NCBI RefSeq assembly: GCF_003148665.1
Contig: NZ_QGGQ01000010.1
Coordinates: 124,001-188,000 of the forward strand
Direction of reading: 5' to 3'
From: Maribacter polysiphoniae
Lineage (GTDB): Bacteria; Bacteroidota; Bacteroidia; Flavobacteriales; Flavobacteriaceae
Length of the DNA stretch: 64,000 nucleotides
Under the pieces are notes generated by a model. That model did no database searches and was not told the DNA's origin. It saw nothing but the letters and a program-made list of their open reading frames with translations. Both the position numbers and the translations under genes were made by a program. Positions 27,251 through 36,457 of the stretch are shown here, piece after piece (position 1 is the stretch's first letter; each line of letters begins with the position of its first letter).

Positions 27251-27304
27251 CCATGTTTTTGAATGAAAAATCCATCTTGAAAAGGATTGACTGTTCTAAT
27301 TTTA
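27251..27304 (+). promoter_or_regulatory. Shared regulator site plus -7 box, copy 3 (susC, Unit C)
   Basis: CCATG (27251-27255) and CCATC (27272-27276), 21 bases apart, inner string TTTTTGAATGA nearly the same as copy 1, then 20 bases and TAATTTTA (27297-27304). It lies 58-111 bases before the susC ATG. Within the 341-base divergent spacer (27021-27361), copies 2 and 3 face outward to the two operons. Confidence 0.75.
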
Positions 27305-27361
27305 ACAAAACATTAATATCTATTAGGAATAATCACATTTTTTAAACTAAACTCATTTAAA

Positions 27362-30304
27362 ATGGAAAAACTTAAACTATTATTAATTGTCTTGTTCATT
27401 GGCATTTCTTCAAATGCTTTTGCACAAGCAACACCTGTCTCCGGGGTTGTTGTAGATGATCAAGGTATTGCCTTGCCCGGAGCCAATGTTTTGGAAAAGG
27501 GCACCACAAATGGTGTGGTAACCGATTTTGATGGGAATTTCACTATTTCTGTTGAGGATGCCAATGCTACGTTATCCGTATCATATATCGGATTTGAAAC
27601 CAAGGAAATTAAATTGGATGGTTCGCAGAGCTACTCCGTACAATTAGCTACGGCTTCGACTGGTTTGGATGAAGTTGTGGTCATTGGTTATGGAGGTGTA
27701 AAATCAAAAGATTTAACAGGTTCTGTTAAAGTAATTAGCTCCAAAGATTTCAATAAAGGTGTTTCTAATTCACCAGGACAATTACTACAAGGTAAGATGG
27801 CAGGTGTTAATGTAACGACAAGTTCTGGTGAACCTGGAAGTGCAGTGGATATCAATATTCGAGGGGTTAGTTCGGTAGGTAGTTCCAGTAATCCATTGTA
27901 TGTGGTAGATGGTGTTCCTTTGGATGGAGGGTCTTCTAATTCTAGCGGTCTTGAAGGTGTTGGGGGAACTTCAAGGTCGAAAAGCCCTTTAAACTTTATG
28001 AATCCCCAGGATATAGAAAGTATTACTGTTTTAAAAGATGCCTCAGCTACTGCAATTTACGGTACAAGAGCATCCAATGGAGTCGTGCTTATACAGACAA
28101 AAAAAGGAAAAGTAGGCAAGGCAAAGGTAACCTTTAGTACATCAACAGGGTTTTCTTCAGTCGCTAGGGATGTTGATGTACTAAGTGCTAGTGAATATAA
28201 AGAACAAACTGCGCGTTTGGCACCATTAGTAGGTAGAGATGCCAATGATTATGTTGATGCTTCGAATGCCAACACAAATTGGCAAGATGAGATTTATCAA
28301 ACAGCCTTAATGAACAATTACAATTTAGGGATTTCTGGCGGAGCTGGTACAACTACATATAATGTATCATTGGGTTATCTTGATCAAGAAGGTGTAGTGA
28401 AAACAACGGAGCATGAAAAAGTAACGGGAAGATTCAATGTAGGTACGTCTGTATTGGATGATCGATTGAAATTCCAGGCTAACCTGACGGTAGCAAATCT
28501 TACAGATGAAAGTCAAGCTTTGGGAAATTTAATTACTGGGTCACTTAGAGCCAATCCAACAGGTGCTGTTTATGGCCCTGATGGTGAAGTTACTACACTG
28601 GCAGGTGCAACGGACAACCCTGTGGCACTTTTTGACTTATATCGTGATAGAGCCGAAAGCAAAAAGATTTTAGCCAACTTTACTACTACGTATACTATTG
28701 TTGAAGGCTTGGATTATAAGTTGAACTTGGCTTACGAAAATGCAGATACTGATCGTATGATACGGGTTTATAATAATGCAGAGGATGGAGGGTCTTATGA
28801 TACCGATCAGATTGTTAAGAATTCGAATGAGGATTCAAACGTGTTGATAGAGAATTTCCTTACTTATTCTAAAAGCTATGATAAATGGAATTTTGATGCG
28901 CTTGCAGGGCATTCGTATCAGACTTTCAACAATACAAGTTTAAGGATTAAAGGGGAGGATTTTTCTACCTATGAAATAGACCCTATTTATAATTTAGGGA
29001 TTGTGGATGGGACTACTACAATACAATCAGGTGATTCTGAAAGAAAATTACAATCGTTCTATGGAAGGCTTAATGCTAATTTCTTAGATAGATATCTCGT
29101 AACCGCATCGTTTAGGGCAGACGGATCTTCAGTATTTGGTGAGAACAATAAATATGGTTATTTCCCTGCAGTCGGATTAGGATGGAAAATAAATGAGGAA
29201 GCGTTTCTTGCAGATTCTGATGTGTTTTCCAATTTGAAATTAAGACTAGGTTGGGGGCAAACAGGTAACCAAGCAGTTCCTGTAAGGGTTACGCAAGCCT
29301 CATTTGAGACTAGCGTCGATAATAGTTATACATTTAATGGAACAACGGTAGTTAATGGTGTTACTTCAACACGAACACCTAACCCGGATTTAAAATGGGA
29401 AGTTACTGAACAATACAATATAGGGCTGGATTGGACTATATTGAATGGTAAAGTTAGCGGTACGTTTGACTATTTTAATAAAAGCACTACCGATTTATTT
29501 TTACAAGTTTCTTCACCGGTTCCTTCCTTGACCAATAGTATTTATGTAAACTCAGACGCAGAAATCATTAATAAAGGTTATGAATTTGCGTTAAATGTAA
29601 ATGCTATTAGAACAGATGATTTTTCACTTGATTTTTCAGGTAATATATCATTCTTGGATAATAACATTAAAGGACTTTCGACAGATGTGTATGTTGGAAA
29701 TATTTCTGGTCCCGGAACATCAGGAGAGACCAGTAGTATTTTTACCAATGGTCAATCTGCAGGTTCATTTTATTTACCTAGATTTCAAGGGTACGATAGC
29801 GATGGTGTAGAAATACTCTCAGAAGAATCAGAAATAGTAGGAGATGCATTGCCAAATACCATTTATGGATTTAATATTAATGCATCATATAAAGCCTTTG
29901 ATTTAGCATTGAATTTTAATGGAGTAGGTGGAGTGGATATTTTTAATAATACGGCAAGGGCTTATTCCAGTGCAGCTTCTTTGGGGCAAAATGGGAATAA
30001 TATTTTTAGGGAATACCTTGATGTTGAAGAAAGCCCCCTTGCTGCACCTGCTTCTTCATCTAAATACATTGAAGATGGGTCGTTTTTTAGATTGAACAAC
30101 GCCACATTGGGTTGGAATGTCAAAAGCAAGAGTTTTCTCGACAGTCTAAGATTATATCTTACAGGACAAAACCTTTTTGTGATAACGGACTATTCAGGAT
30201 ATGATCCTGAGGTTAATACAGGCGGAGGTAATGTATATGGTGTTGACTTTGGCGGTTATCCTCGTCCTAGAACTATCATTTTAGGACTTGACCTTTCTTT
30301 CTAA
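27362..30304 (+). CDS. SusC/RagA-family TonB-dependent outer-membrane transporter
   Basis: A 980-residue SusC-like protein. Signal peptide to about residue 22 (SSNAFAQ), a carboxypeptidase-like CarbD domain about 25-100 (VSGVVVDDQGIALPGANV), the SusC-type junction DEVVVIGYG near 105, the plug (about 110-230, with NIRGVSSVGSSSNPLYVVDG and LKDASATAIYGTRASNGVV), then the 22-strand beta barrel ending in a terminal aromatic (LGLDLSF). It imports oligosaccharides captured by the SusD partner, using TonB energy. First gene of Unit C behind the shared regulatory site, 21 bases ahead of susD. The length is on the short side of SusC (about 1000), which is normal for this subgroup. Confidence 0.96.
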   Translation: MEKLKLLLIVLFIGISSNAFAQATPVSGVVVDDQGIALPGANVLEKGTTNGVVTDFDGNFTISVEDANATLSVSYIGFETKEIKLDGSQSYSVQLATASTGLDEVVVIGYGGVKSKDLTGSVKVISSKDFNKGVSNSPGQLLQGKMAGVNVTTSSGEPGSAVDINIRGVSSVGSSSNPLYVVDGVPLDGGSSNSSGLEGVGGTSRSKSPLNFMNPQDIESITVLKDASATAIYGTRASNGVVLIQTKKGKVGKAKVTFSTSTGFSSVARDVDVLSASEYKEQTARLAPLVGRDANDYVDASNANTNWQDEIYQTALMNNYNLGISGGAGTTTYNVSLGYLDQEGVVKTTEHEKVTGRFNVGTSVLDDRLKFQANLTVANLTDESQALGNLITGSLRANPTGAVYGPDGEVTTLAGATDNPVALFDLYRDRAESKKILANFTTTYTIVEGLDYKLNLAYENADTDRMIRVYNNAEDGGSYDTDQIVKNSNEDSNVLIENFLTYSKSYDKWNFDALAGHSYQTFNNTSLRIKGEDFSTYEIDPIYNLGIVDGTTTIQSGDSERKLQSFYGRLNANFLDRYLVTASFRADGSSVFGENNKYGYFPAVGLGWKINEEAFLADSDVFSNLKLRLGWGQTGNQAVPVRVTQASFETSVDNSYTFNGTTVVNGVTSTRTPNPDLKWEVTEQYNIGLDWTILNGKVSGTFDYFNKSTTDLFLQVSSPVPSLTNSIYVNSDAEIINKGYEFALNVNAIRTDDFSLDFSGNISFLDNNIKGLSTDVYVGNISGPGTSGETSSIFTNGQSAGSFYLPRFQGYDSDGVEILSEESEIVGDALPNTIYGFNINASYKAFDLALNFNGVGGVDIFNNTARAYSSAASLGQNGNNIFREYLDVEESPLAAPASSSKYIEDGSFFRLNNATLGWNVKSKSFLDSLRLYLTGQNLFVITDYSGYDPEVNTGGGNVYGVDFGGYPRPRTIILGLDLSF

Positions 30305-30325
30305 TAAAAAATATAATATAATATT

Positions 30326-31957
30326 ATGAAAAAACAATCTATTATTTTTAGCATCATATTGGCTGTCTTATTCGGATTTCAGTCATGTGATATCGAAGAG
30401 AACATTATCGATGAGGCTCTTGGGGAAGATTTGTTGACGAATGCGGATCCGCTAGACCTTTTGGCTCCTGCCTATAACAATATGAGGAAGGTTTATGGAC
30501 ACAGATGGTTTTTTGCCCTACAAACCTTTTCAGCAGATGAAGGTATGTTACCCACTAGGGGTACCGATTGGTTTGATGGTGGCGCTTTTCAGGAATTGCA
30601 TGAACACGAGTGCACACCTACACATCGCTATACTACTGAAACATGGGATCATATCATGACAGGGATGGGATACTCTTCCCAGGCAATTTCTTACTTGGAT
30701 GAAGGTTCACAAGAGCGTGCAGAGGCCGTAGGTTTATTATCACTCTATATGTGGGTATGTTTGGATGCATATGGTCAGGTACCATATCGTGGAATTACCG
30801 ATATTAATTTTAATGAAGATCCTCAAATCCTGACAGGATCTGATGCAGTAAGTACTATCATCGCCAACTTGGAATCTGTTGTGTCGGACCTTCCCACTGG
30901 GAAAAATACGGTACGTTTTACTCAAGATGCCGCAAAATCACTTATGGCACGGGTATATTTGAATAAGGCAGTTTACGAGGACCGATATGCTACGAACTTT
31001 TCTTTCTCCAATGAAGATATGCAGAAAGTAATAGATCTTACCACAGAGGTTATCGAAAGTGGAACACATTCTCTGGAAACAGATGATTATTTCAGTATGT
31101 TCGATCCGGACAATGAAAACCACCCCGAGATTATATGGGCAATAAAAAATGAATTGACATCTATACGGATTGGTGGAAGAAGTGTTTCAAGAAATACTAC
31201 TAATGGGTTGTCTAGAGGCCTTATTTATTTCGCGAACGATGGCACTACCAATTTAACAGGTTCTGATGCAGGATGCACCTTGCCTGGGTTTTTAGATACA
31301 TGGGATGCAGCAAATGACCCTAGGTATTACAAGGAAAATTACCCTAATGAGGAAGGTACTATACCATTTTCCGAGTATAAAATGAACCGAGGTTTTCTTG
31401 AAGGACAGTTATATGGCATTAAGAACGATGCAGGTACACCTATTTTTAATGAAGACGGAACTATTGATATTGTTGCGGTAAAGCTTTGGAATAAAGATGA
31501 AACTTTTGCCAATCATACTAGGGAAGTGAGTTTGATTGCAGAAAACCAATCTGTAGGGGTAAGGGTTTCCAAATGGAGCATAGATGATATAGGGACAAAT
31601 AGAGATGACACTGGTGTTGATATCGCTGTATTTAGGTTGGCTGATTTATATTTAATGCGGGCAGAAGCTAAATTAAGATTAGGATCAGGTGATGCTTTAG
31701 CTGATGTAAATACAGTTAGGGTTGCACGTGGTGGAGATGGTTTTGCAATAGCCGGTGCTACTCTTGATGACGTGTATAATGAACGGGGCTTTGAATTCTA
31801 TTGGGAATACCATAGAAGAACAGACCAAATTCGATTTGGGACATTTGAAGATACTTGGACGGATAAGACCAATTCAGACAAGAATATGAGAATATACCCA
31901 ATACCTGCAGGACCAATTGCAGAAACACCTGGATTAGAACAAAACCCTGGATATTAA
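30326..31957 (+). CDS. SusD/RagB-family glycan-binding lipoprotein
   Basis: A 543-residue surface lipoprotein with lipobox FGFQSC (Cys at about residue 21) and the helical TPR-rich SusD fold: VWLDAYGQVPYRG-type segment (ccLDAYGQVPYR), AAKSLMARVYLNKAVY, and a C-terminal DLYLMRAEAKLRLG with NERGFEFYWEYHRRTDQIRFG. SusD proteins form the lid over SusC and bind the target glycan. It follows susC by 21 bases and is followed by a strong hairpin that may lower expression of the enzyme genes behind it. Confidence 0.96.
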   Translation: MKKQSIIFSIILAVLFGFQSCDIEENIIDEALGEDLLTNADPLDLLAPAYNNMRKVYGHRWFFALQTFSADEGMLPTRGTDWFDGGAFQELHEHECTPTHRYTTETWDHIMTGMGYSSQAISYLDEGSQERAEAVGLLSLYMWVCLDAYGQVPYRGITDINFNEDPQILTGSDAVSTIIANLESVVSDLPTGKNTVRFTQDAAKSLMARVYLNKAVYEDRYATNFSFSNEDMQKVIDLTTEVIESGTHSLETDDYFSMFDPDNENHPEIIWAIKNELTSIRIGGRSVSRNTTNGLSRGLIYFANDGTTNLTGSDAGCTLPGFLDTWDAANDPRYYKENYPNEEGTIPFSEYKMNRGFLEGQLYGIKNDAGTPIFNEDGTIDIVAVKLWNKDETFANHTREVSLIAENQSVGVRVSKWSIDDIGTNRDDTGVDIAVFRLADLYLMRAEAKLRLGSGDALADVNTVRVARGGDGFAIAGATLDDVYNERGFEFYWEYHRRTDQIRFGTFEDTWTDKTNSDKNMRIYPIPAGPIAETPGLEQNPGY

Positions 31958-31986
31958 GTTGAGTTGTTAGTTTGAGTTAGTTTACA

Positions 31987-32030
31987 AATACAGGCAGGTA
32001 TGAAAACCTGCCTGTATTCTATTGCTTTTT
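31987..32030 (+). terminator. Hairpin/attenuator after susD
   Basis: Perfect 13-base arms AATACAGGCAGGT (31987-31999) and ACCTGCCTGTATT (32006-32018) with a 6-base loop, followed a few bases on by a T-run (ctttttta). It lies 30 bases after the susD stop and 46 before the next start, so it may partly stop transcription and set the susCD to enzyme ratio. Confidence 0.8.
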
Positions 32031-32075
32031 TATTACTAAAAAGCGTTGAATTACCAGTCAAATCTTGAGACCGTT

Positions 32076-34142
32076 ATGCTAAGACACCTTAATGTAATTA
32101 GAATGGTTTGCTTGTTTTTTATGAGTATGGCCATTACCCTATCATGCAAAGATGATACGACGAATAGATCATCCCTATACTTAATTTCGGGTAAACATGC
32201 AGATGACGTTGAATTATCGACAATTGAAGATTTAAAAAACGATTTAGGCAAGGTTTTGCACGCCGATATACGGATTGTATCAGAAGGGGAAACAGTGCCT
32301 ACCAATGCCACCGTTTTTATTTTAGGCACACCAAACTCCAACACATTGATCACTACAATGGTCAAAGAAGGCAAACTGGACCTTACGAAGGATAATCCCG
32401 GTCCACGTGGCGGAATCTGGAGTAAGATTGATTTAGAGAATAATGTGCAGGCCATAGTTATAGGGGGGTCAGACACACAAGGGCTGCAGTATGCCATATA
32501 TGATTACAGCAAAGAAATACTGGGTGTGGATGCACTGGAATATTGGACAGGTAAGATGCCACAACCCAAAACTTCAAAAGCTTTGTTCAATTTTGAGCCG
32601 AAAACGATAGTTCCTCCACAGATACCCATTCTAGGGTATTTTGAAAACGATGTTGACGAATTGGCCAATTATCGCGGAAAATTATTGGAGTACGATTGGG
32701 AAAGTTATACCGAAATGATCAACTCTCTGGTAAGACTGCGTTATAATGCCATACAACTGTTTGACATGCTGGGTCGTCCGGAGTTCTTCATACGTCCCGA
32801 ATACAAAAAATTGAGTCCTGATTATACCATTCGTGAGACCTATATCGATAGCCTTATTGATTATGCCCAAAGCAAGGGAATGATGGTACAGATCGATGTG
32901 AGCATGGGCTATAAAATCAAGCCGTTGGATCAAAACAAAGCCGATTGTTGGAAAAACCACAAACAGGATTGGATCGATACATGGACCTATTATTTTGAGG
33001 AAACCCCGTTCAAGAAAGCCGACATCATCTCACTACGCCCAAGAAACCAGGTGTGGGACTGGGAATATAAAAGTTCTTGTGGGGAAGATAAAATTGAGGT
33101 CTTCAATGAGGTTTATCAAGTCCTTGGCGATTTGATCGATCAATACAACCCAAAAATAAAAAAGGTAATGGTCTGCTATGCCGATGGTATGGAAATGTTC
33201 AATCAGAATTTATACCCACCCAAAGATTGGTTGGTAGCCTGGTCCGATGATGGTTTTTCGGGATTCAAACATCTTCCCAAAAGTACCAAAGGATATGGTT
33301 TTGGTACCTATATGCACGCAGGGTTTTGGTTGAATCATACAGTACATGATCCTTATCCCAAGAAAATAGATACCATAATGAAAAATATGGTAAATGATTA
33401 TCAGGCCGATAAATATTGCTTGGTCAATGGACAACAGTTTAGACCGTTTTTACTCAATATAGAGGCATTTTCAGAAATGTCAAAGGATGTCAATGCCTTT
33501 GATGGTGAACAATTCTATAAAGATTGGACGCAACGTTACTTTACGCCATCAGTGGCGGAAATTGCCGTAAAATCCATGAAAAAGTTACACGAGGCCCAAT
33601 TAGATCGCTGGGGGTATGTGGAGCATCTATGGGAAATACGGGAAACGGTTTCCTATTTGAGCAATGCACCTATCCGTAGACCGGGAAAAACCCCTGTACC
33701 CTATGACTATGCTGCTGTTGAATCGGATTACGAACATGTTGAAAAACGCCTGAAACTTGCGGAAGAAGCCCTCGGATTGGCCCTTGAAGGGGAAAAGACA
33801 GTAAATAAGGGAGATACGTTTTATTATGATTATATCGTACTACCTATTCACCTATACCACGATTTATTGAATTTTGAACATACGTTGCACCAAATGGCCC
33901 AATTGAAGAAAACCTTTGAGAAAACGAATGATTCGGGAGCTTTGGATAAAGCTTTGGAAAAATTGGTTATTGCCAATGAACAATTGGAAACCATACATAG
34001 GAGAAGCTTGGAAGGTGATCGTAACGAAAAATGGAAAAATTGGTATAACCCAGAAATACGAAGACCAAACAATGGTTTTCCCTCAAAACAAATGTTAGAC
34101 GATATTAAAACAAATTTGGCCCTTTTAAAAAACAGTAAATGA
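32076..34142 (+). CDS. Divergent GH115-like lipoprotein (candidate new alpha-glucuronidase-type enzyme)
   Basis: About 688 residues with a lipoprotein signal (MAITLSC). The N-terminal domain (about 30-170) ends AIVIGGSDTQGLQYAIYDYS, like the GH115 protein at 41426 (ALVIVGSDRRATAYGLLEIS). The barrel region also parallels it: RLRYNAIQLFDM versus RLRANTIWPAM, DWLVAWSDDGFSGFKHL versus DITLVWTDDNYGYIRQL, and GFGTYMHAGFW versus GAGVYYHTSYW. Yet overall identity looks low and it lacks the long C-terminal domains (688 against about 985 residues). I infer a member of the GH67/GH115-type superfamily with another specificity. The TTG at 32046 is in frame; ATG at 32076 gives a normal leader. It overlaps the GH92 gene by four bases. 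Confidence 0.65.
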   Translation: MLRHLNVIRMVCLFFMSMAITLSCKDDTTNRSSLYLISGKHADDVELSTIEDLKNDLGKVLHADIRIVSEGETVPTNATVFILGTPNSNTLITTMVKEGKLDLTKDNPGPRGGIWSKIDLENNVQAIVIGGSDTQGLQYAIYDYSKEILGVDALEYWTGKMPQPKTSKALFNFEPKTIVPPQIPILGYFENDVDELANYRGKLLEYDWESYTEMINSLVRLRYNAIQLFDMLGRPEFFIRPEYKKLSPDYTIRETYIDSLIDYAQSKGMMVQIDVSMGYKIKPLDQNKADCWKNHKQDWIDTWTYYFEETPFKKADIISLRPRNQVWDWEYKSSCGEDKIEVFNEVYQVLGDLIDQYNPKIKKVMVCYADGMEMFNQNLYPPKDWLVAWSDDGFSGFKHLPKSTKGYGFGTYMHAGFWLNHTVHDPYPKKIDTIMKNMVNDYQADKYCLVNGQQFRPFLLNIEAFSEMSKDVNAFDGEQFYKDWTQRYFTPSVAEIAVKSMKKLHEAQLDRWGYVEHLWEIRETVSYLSNAPIRRPGKTPVPYDYAAVESDYEHVEKRLKLAEEALGLALEGEKTVNKGDTFYYDYIVLPIHLYHDLLNFEHTLHQMAQLKKTFEKTNDSGALDKALEKLVIANEQLETIHRRSLEGDRNEKWKNWYNPEIRRPNNGFPSKQMLDDIKTNLALLKNSK

Positions 34143-36454
34143 AACGATTCCATACAGTCCAAAGCATAGTCATTCTTGCGATTCTAATCTCTTTAAGTTC
34201 GTGTCGCCAAAAAACGTCTGCTGTTGTAGCAAAAGAGCATATATCCGATAAAGTATATCCTATTTTGGATACTGAAAATTCCAGGTGGTTCTTTTTTTCA
34301 TCCGCAAGCCGTCCTTTTGGGATGGTGAATTTAAGTCCGGATACGGAAATAGACGGGGCATGGGGAAGCGGTTATCGATATGCTGTTGATACAGTAAAGG
34401 GTTTTAGCCATATCCATGCTTGGCAGATTTCCGGATTGTCGGTAATGCCCGTGACCCTAGATAAGTCGAATGAAAATACTATTTATACTGATTTTTATTC
34501 CAAGTTCAGTCATGAAAAAGAGTCCGTTCACCCCGGTTATCATTATTTGGAATTGGAGCGATATGGGATTATTACGGAATTGACAAGTACCAAACGTGTT
34601 GGTTTTCATAAATATTCATTTCCGAAAGATAAGAAGGCAGGTATTTTATTTAATCTGAATACGGTTTTAGGTCCTTGTGATAATATTGAAGGTGTATTGG
34701 AAAAATCAGGGGATAAGGAATTGTCAGGAAAGCTTATAGCAGTTGCCACACATCGACGACCAAAGCCATTGACCATATACTTTAAAATTGAATTGAATAC
34801 CCCTATTGAATCTGTTGCCCGTGATCCCGAAACAGGGAATTATCTATTGAAGTTAACACCTACGGAAGATTCGGTATTGATGAAGGCAGGTATATCGTAC
34901 ACTTCGATTGAAAATGCAACCAAGAACATAAGGGAAGAGTTACCCAATTGGGATTTCAACACCGTGGTCGAGGATTCCCGAAATGAATGGGATGGCTTAT
35001 TGGGAAGGATTAAAGTTGAAGGGGGAACTGAAAAAGAACAGCGTAGGTTTTACACCGACCTTTGGCATGGCTTGCAGGGCAGAAGGATTATTAGTGATGT
35101 CAATGGTGCCTATCCCGATAATACCGGTGAAACATTTCGTGTTGGACAAATACCGCTCGATGAAAAGGGCAAACCCAAATTCAACCACTATAATTCCGAT
35201 TCATTTTGGGGGGCACAATGGACAATCAATACCCTTTGGGGCTTGGTTTACCCAGAAATAAAGGAAGATTTTGTGTATTCCCTTTTACAATATGGAAAAG
35301 ATGGGGGATTAATCCCTAGAGGCCCATCTGGGGGTAATTATACCTATGTAATGACCGGCGCATCAAGTACTCCATTTATCGTAAGCGCCATACAACAAGG
35401 TATCATCACCGATGATTTAGAGGATATTTATCAAGCCCTTAAAAAAAACCATATGCTAGGTGGTATCATGGGAAAGGCGGGTTATGAGCACAAGACCGAT
35501 TTGGGTGGTGGATTAAAATATTATATCAATAAGGGGTATGTACCCTATCCAATACCTGAAGGTAACTTCGGGGGGCATCAAGATGGTGCCAGTCTTACTA
35601 TGGAGTATGCCTATCAAGATTGGACATTGGCGCAATTGGCTAAGAAGCTTGGGCATCAGGATGATTATGATTCTTTTGTAAAAAGATCTAAAAACTATGG
35701 GAATGTCTTTGATTCATCCAAAGGCTGGATGAGACCCAAGGATGTGGACGGAAAATGGTATGACGATTTTGACCCATATCAGGTTGAACATGGTTTTATT
35801 GAATCGAACGGGGCACAATCCACTTGGTTTGTACCACATGATTTAAATGGGTTGGCGAAAATCATGGGAGGGAATGACATGGCCGTTGAAAAATTGAATG
35901 ATCAGTTTAAAATCGCGGAAGAATTGAATTTCACGGCAGGTACGTCACATGCTCAGGAAAATCATCCCGAATATGGTCGCATCCCGATCAATTACGGTAA
36001 TCAACCTTCGATTCAAACAGCTTTCATTTTTAATGAATTAGGTCGTCCGGATTTAACGCAATTTTGGTCAAGGAAAGTAGTGGCCAAAGCTTTTTCGGGT
36101 TTATCGCCATCAACAGGGTATAATGGTGATGAAGATCAAGGATTAATGGGGAGCTTGGCCGTTTTGATGAAAATTGGGTTGTTTCAAATGAATGGGGGAA
36201 CTGAAGCCAATCCTGAATACCAAATTGGAAGTCCCATTTTTGATGAAATTACCATCAAACTGAATCCCAAATATTATTCAGACAAAAACCTTACCATACA
36301 GACGATGGATAATGCACCAAACAACACCCAGGTCAAGCAAGTGAGGTTTAATGACCAACCTATTGAAAACTATAGAATAAGGCATAGCGAGATTGTTAAG
36401 GGAGGAACACTGATTTTGGAAATGTCCAGTAGGGGAATGACAAACAAAGATTAA
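34139..36454 (+). CDS. GH92-family exo-alpha-mannosidase-like lipoprotein
   Basis: A 771-residue protein with lipobox ISLSSC. The N-terminal sandwich starts YPILDTENSRWFFFSSASRPFGMVNLSPDT, a GH92 head (F..A..PFGMV..SPD), and the barrel carries GGTEKEQRRFYTDLWHGLQ, HHYNSDSFWGAQWTIN-like and, near residue 660, GYNGDEDQGLMGSLAVLMKIG, the counterpart of the GH92 PGNDDxGxMSxW region with the catalytic-base acids. GH92 enzymes are Ca2+-dependent inverting alpha-mannosidases. Several canonical positions are altered (for example NYGNQPSIQT in place of NYAGQPWKTQ), so specificity may differ from known members. ATGA overlap with the previous gene and 3 bases to the next. Confidence 0.85.
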   Translation: MKRFHTVQSIVILAILISLSSCRQKTSAVVAKEHISDKVYPILDTENSRWFFFSSASRPFGMVNLSPDTEIDGAWGSGYRYAVDTVKGFSHIHAWQISGLSVMPVTLDKSNENTIYTDFYSKFSHEKESVHPGYHYLELERYGIITELTSTKRVGFHKYSFPKDKKAGILFNLNTVLGPCDNIEGVLEKSGDKELSGKLIAVATHRRPKPLTIYFKIELNTPIESVARDPETGNYLLKLTPTEDSVLMKAGISYTSIENATKNIREELPNWDFNTVVEDSRNEWDGLLGRIKVEGGTEKEQRRFYTDLWHGLQGRRIISDVNGAYPDNTGETFRVGQIPLDEKGKPKFNHYNSDSFWGAQWTINTLWGLVYPEIKEDFVYSLLQYGKDGGLIPRGPSGGNYTYVMTGASSTPFIVSAIQQGIITDDLEDIYQALKKNHMLGGIMGKAGYEHKTDLGGGLKYYINKGYVPYPIPEGNFGGHQDGASLTMEYAYQDWTLAQLAKKLGHQDDYDSFVKRSKNYGNVFDSSKGWMRPKDVDGKWYDDFDPYQVEHGFIESNGAQSTWFVPHDLNGLAKIMGGNDMAVEKLNDQFKIAEELNFTAGTSHAQENHPEYGRIPINYGNQPSIQTAFIFNELGRPDLTQFWSRKVVAKAFSGLSPSTGYNGDEDQGLMGSLAVLMKIGLFQMNGGTEANPEYQIGSPIFDEITIKLNPKYYSDKNLTIQTMDNAPNNTQVKQVRFNDQPIENYRIRHSEIVKGGTLILEMSSRGMTNKD

Positions 36455-36457
36455 ATT

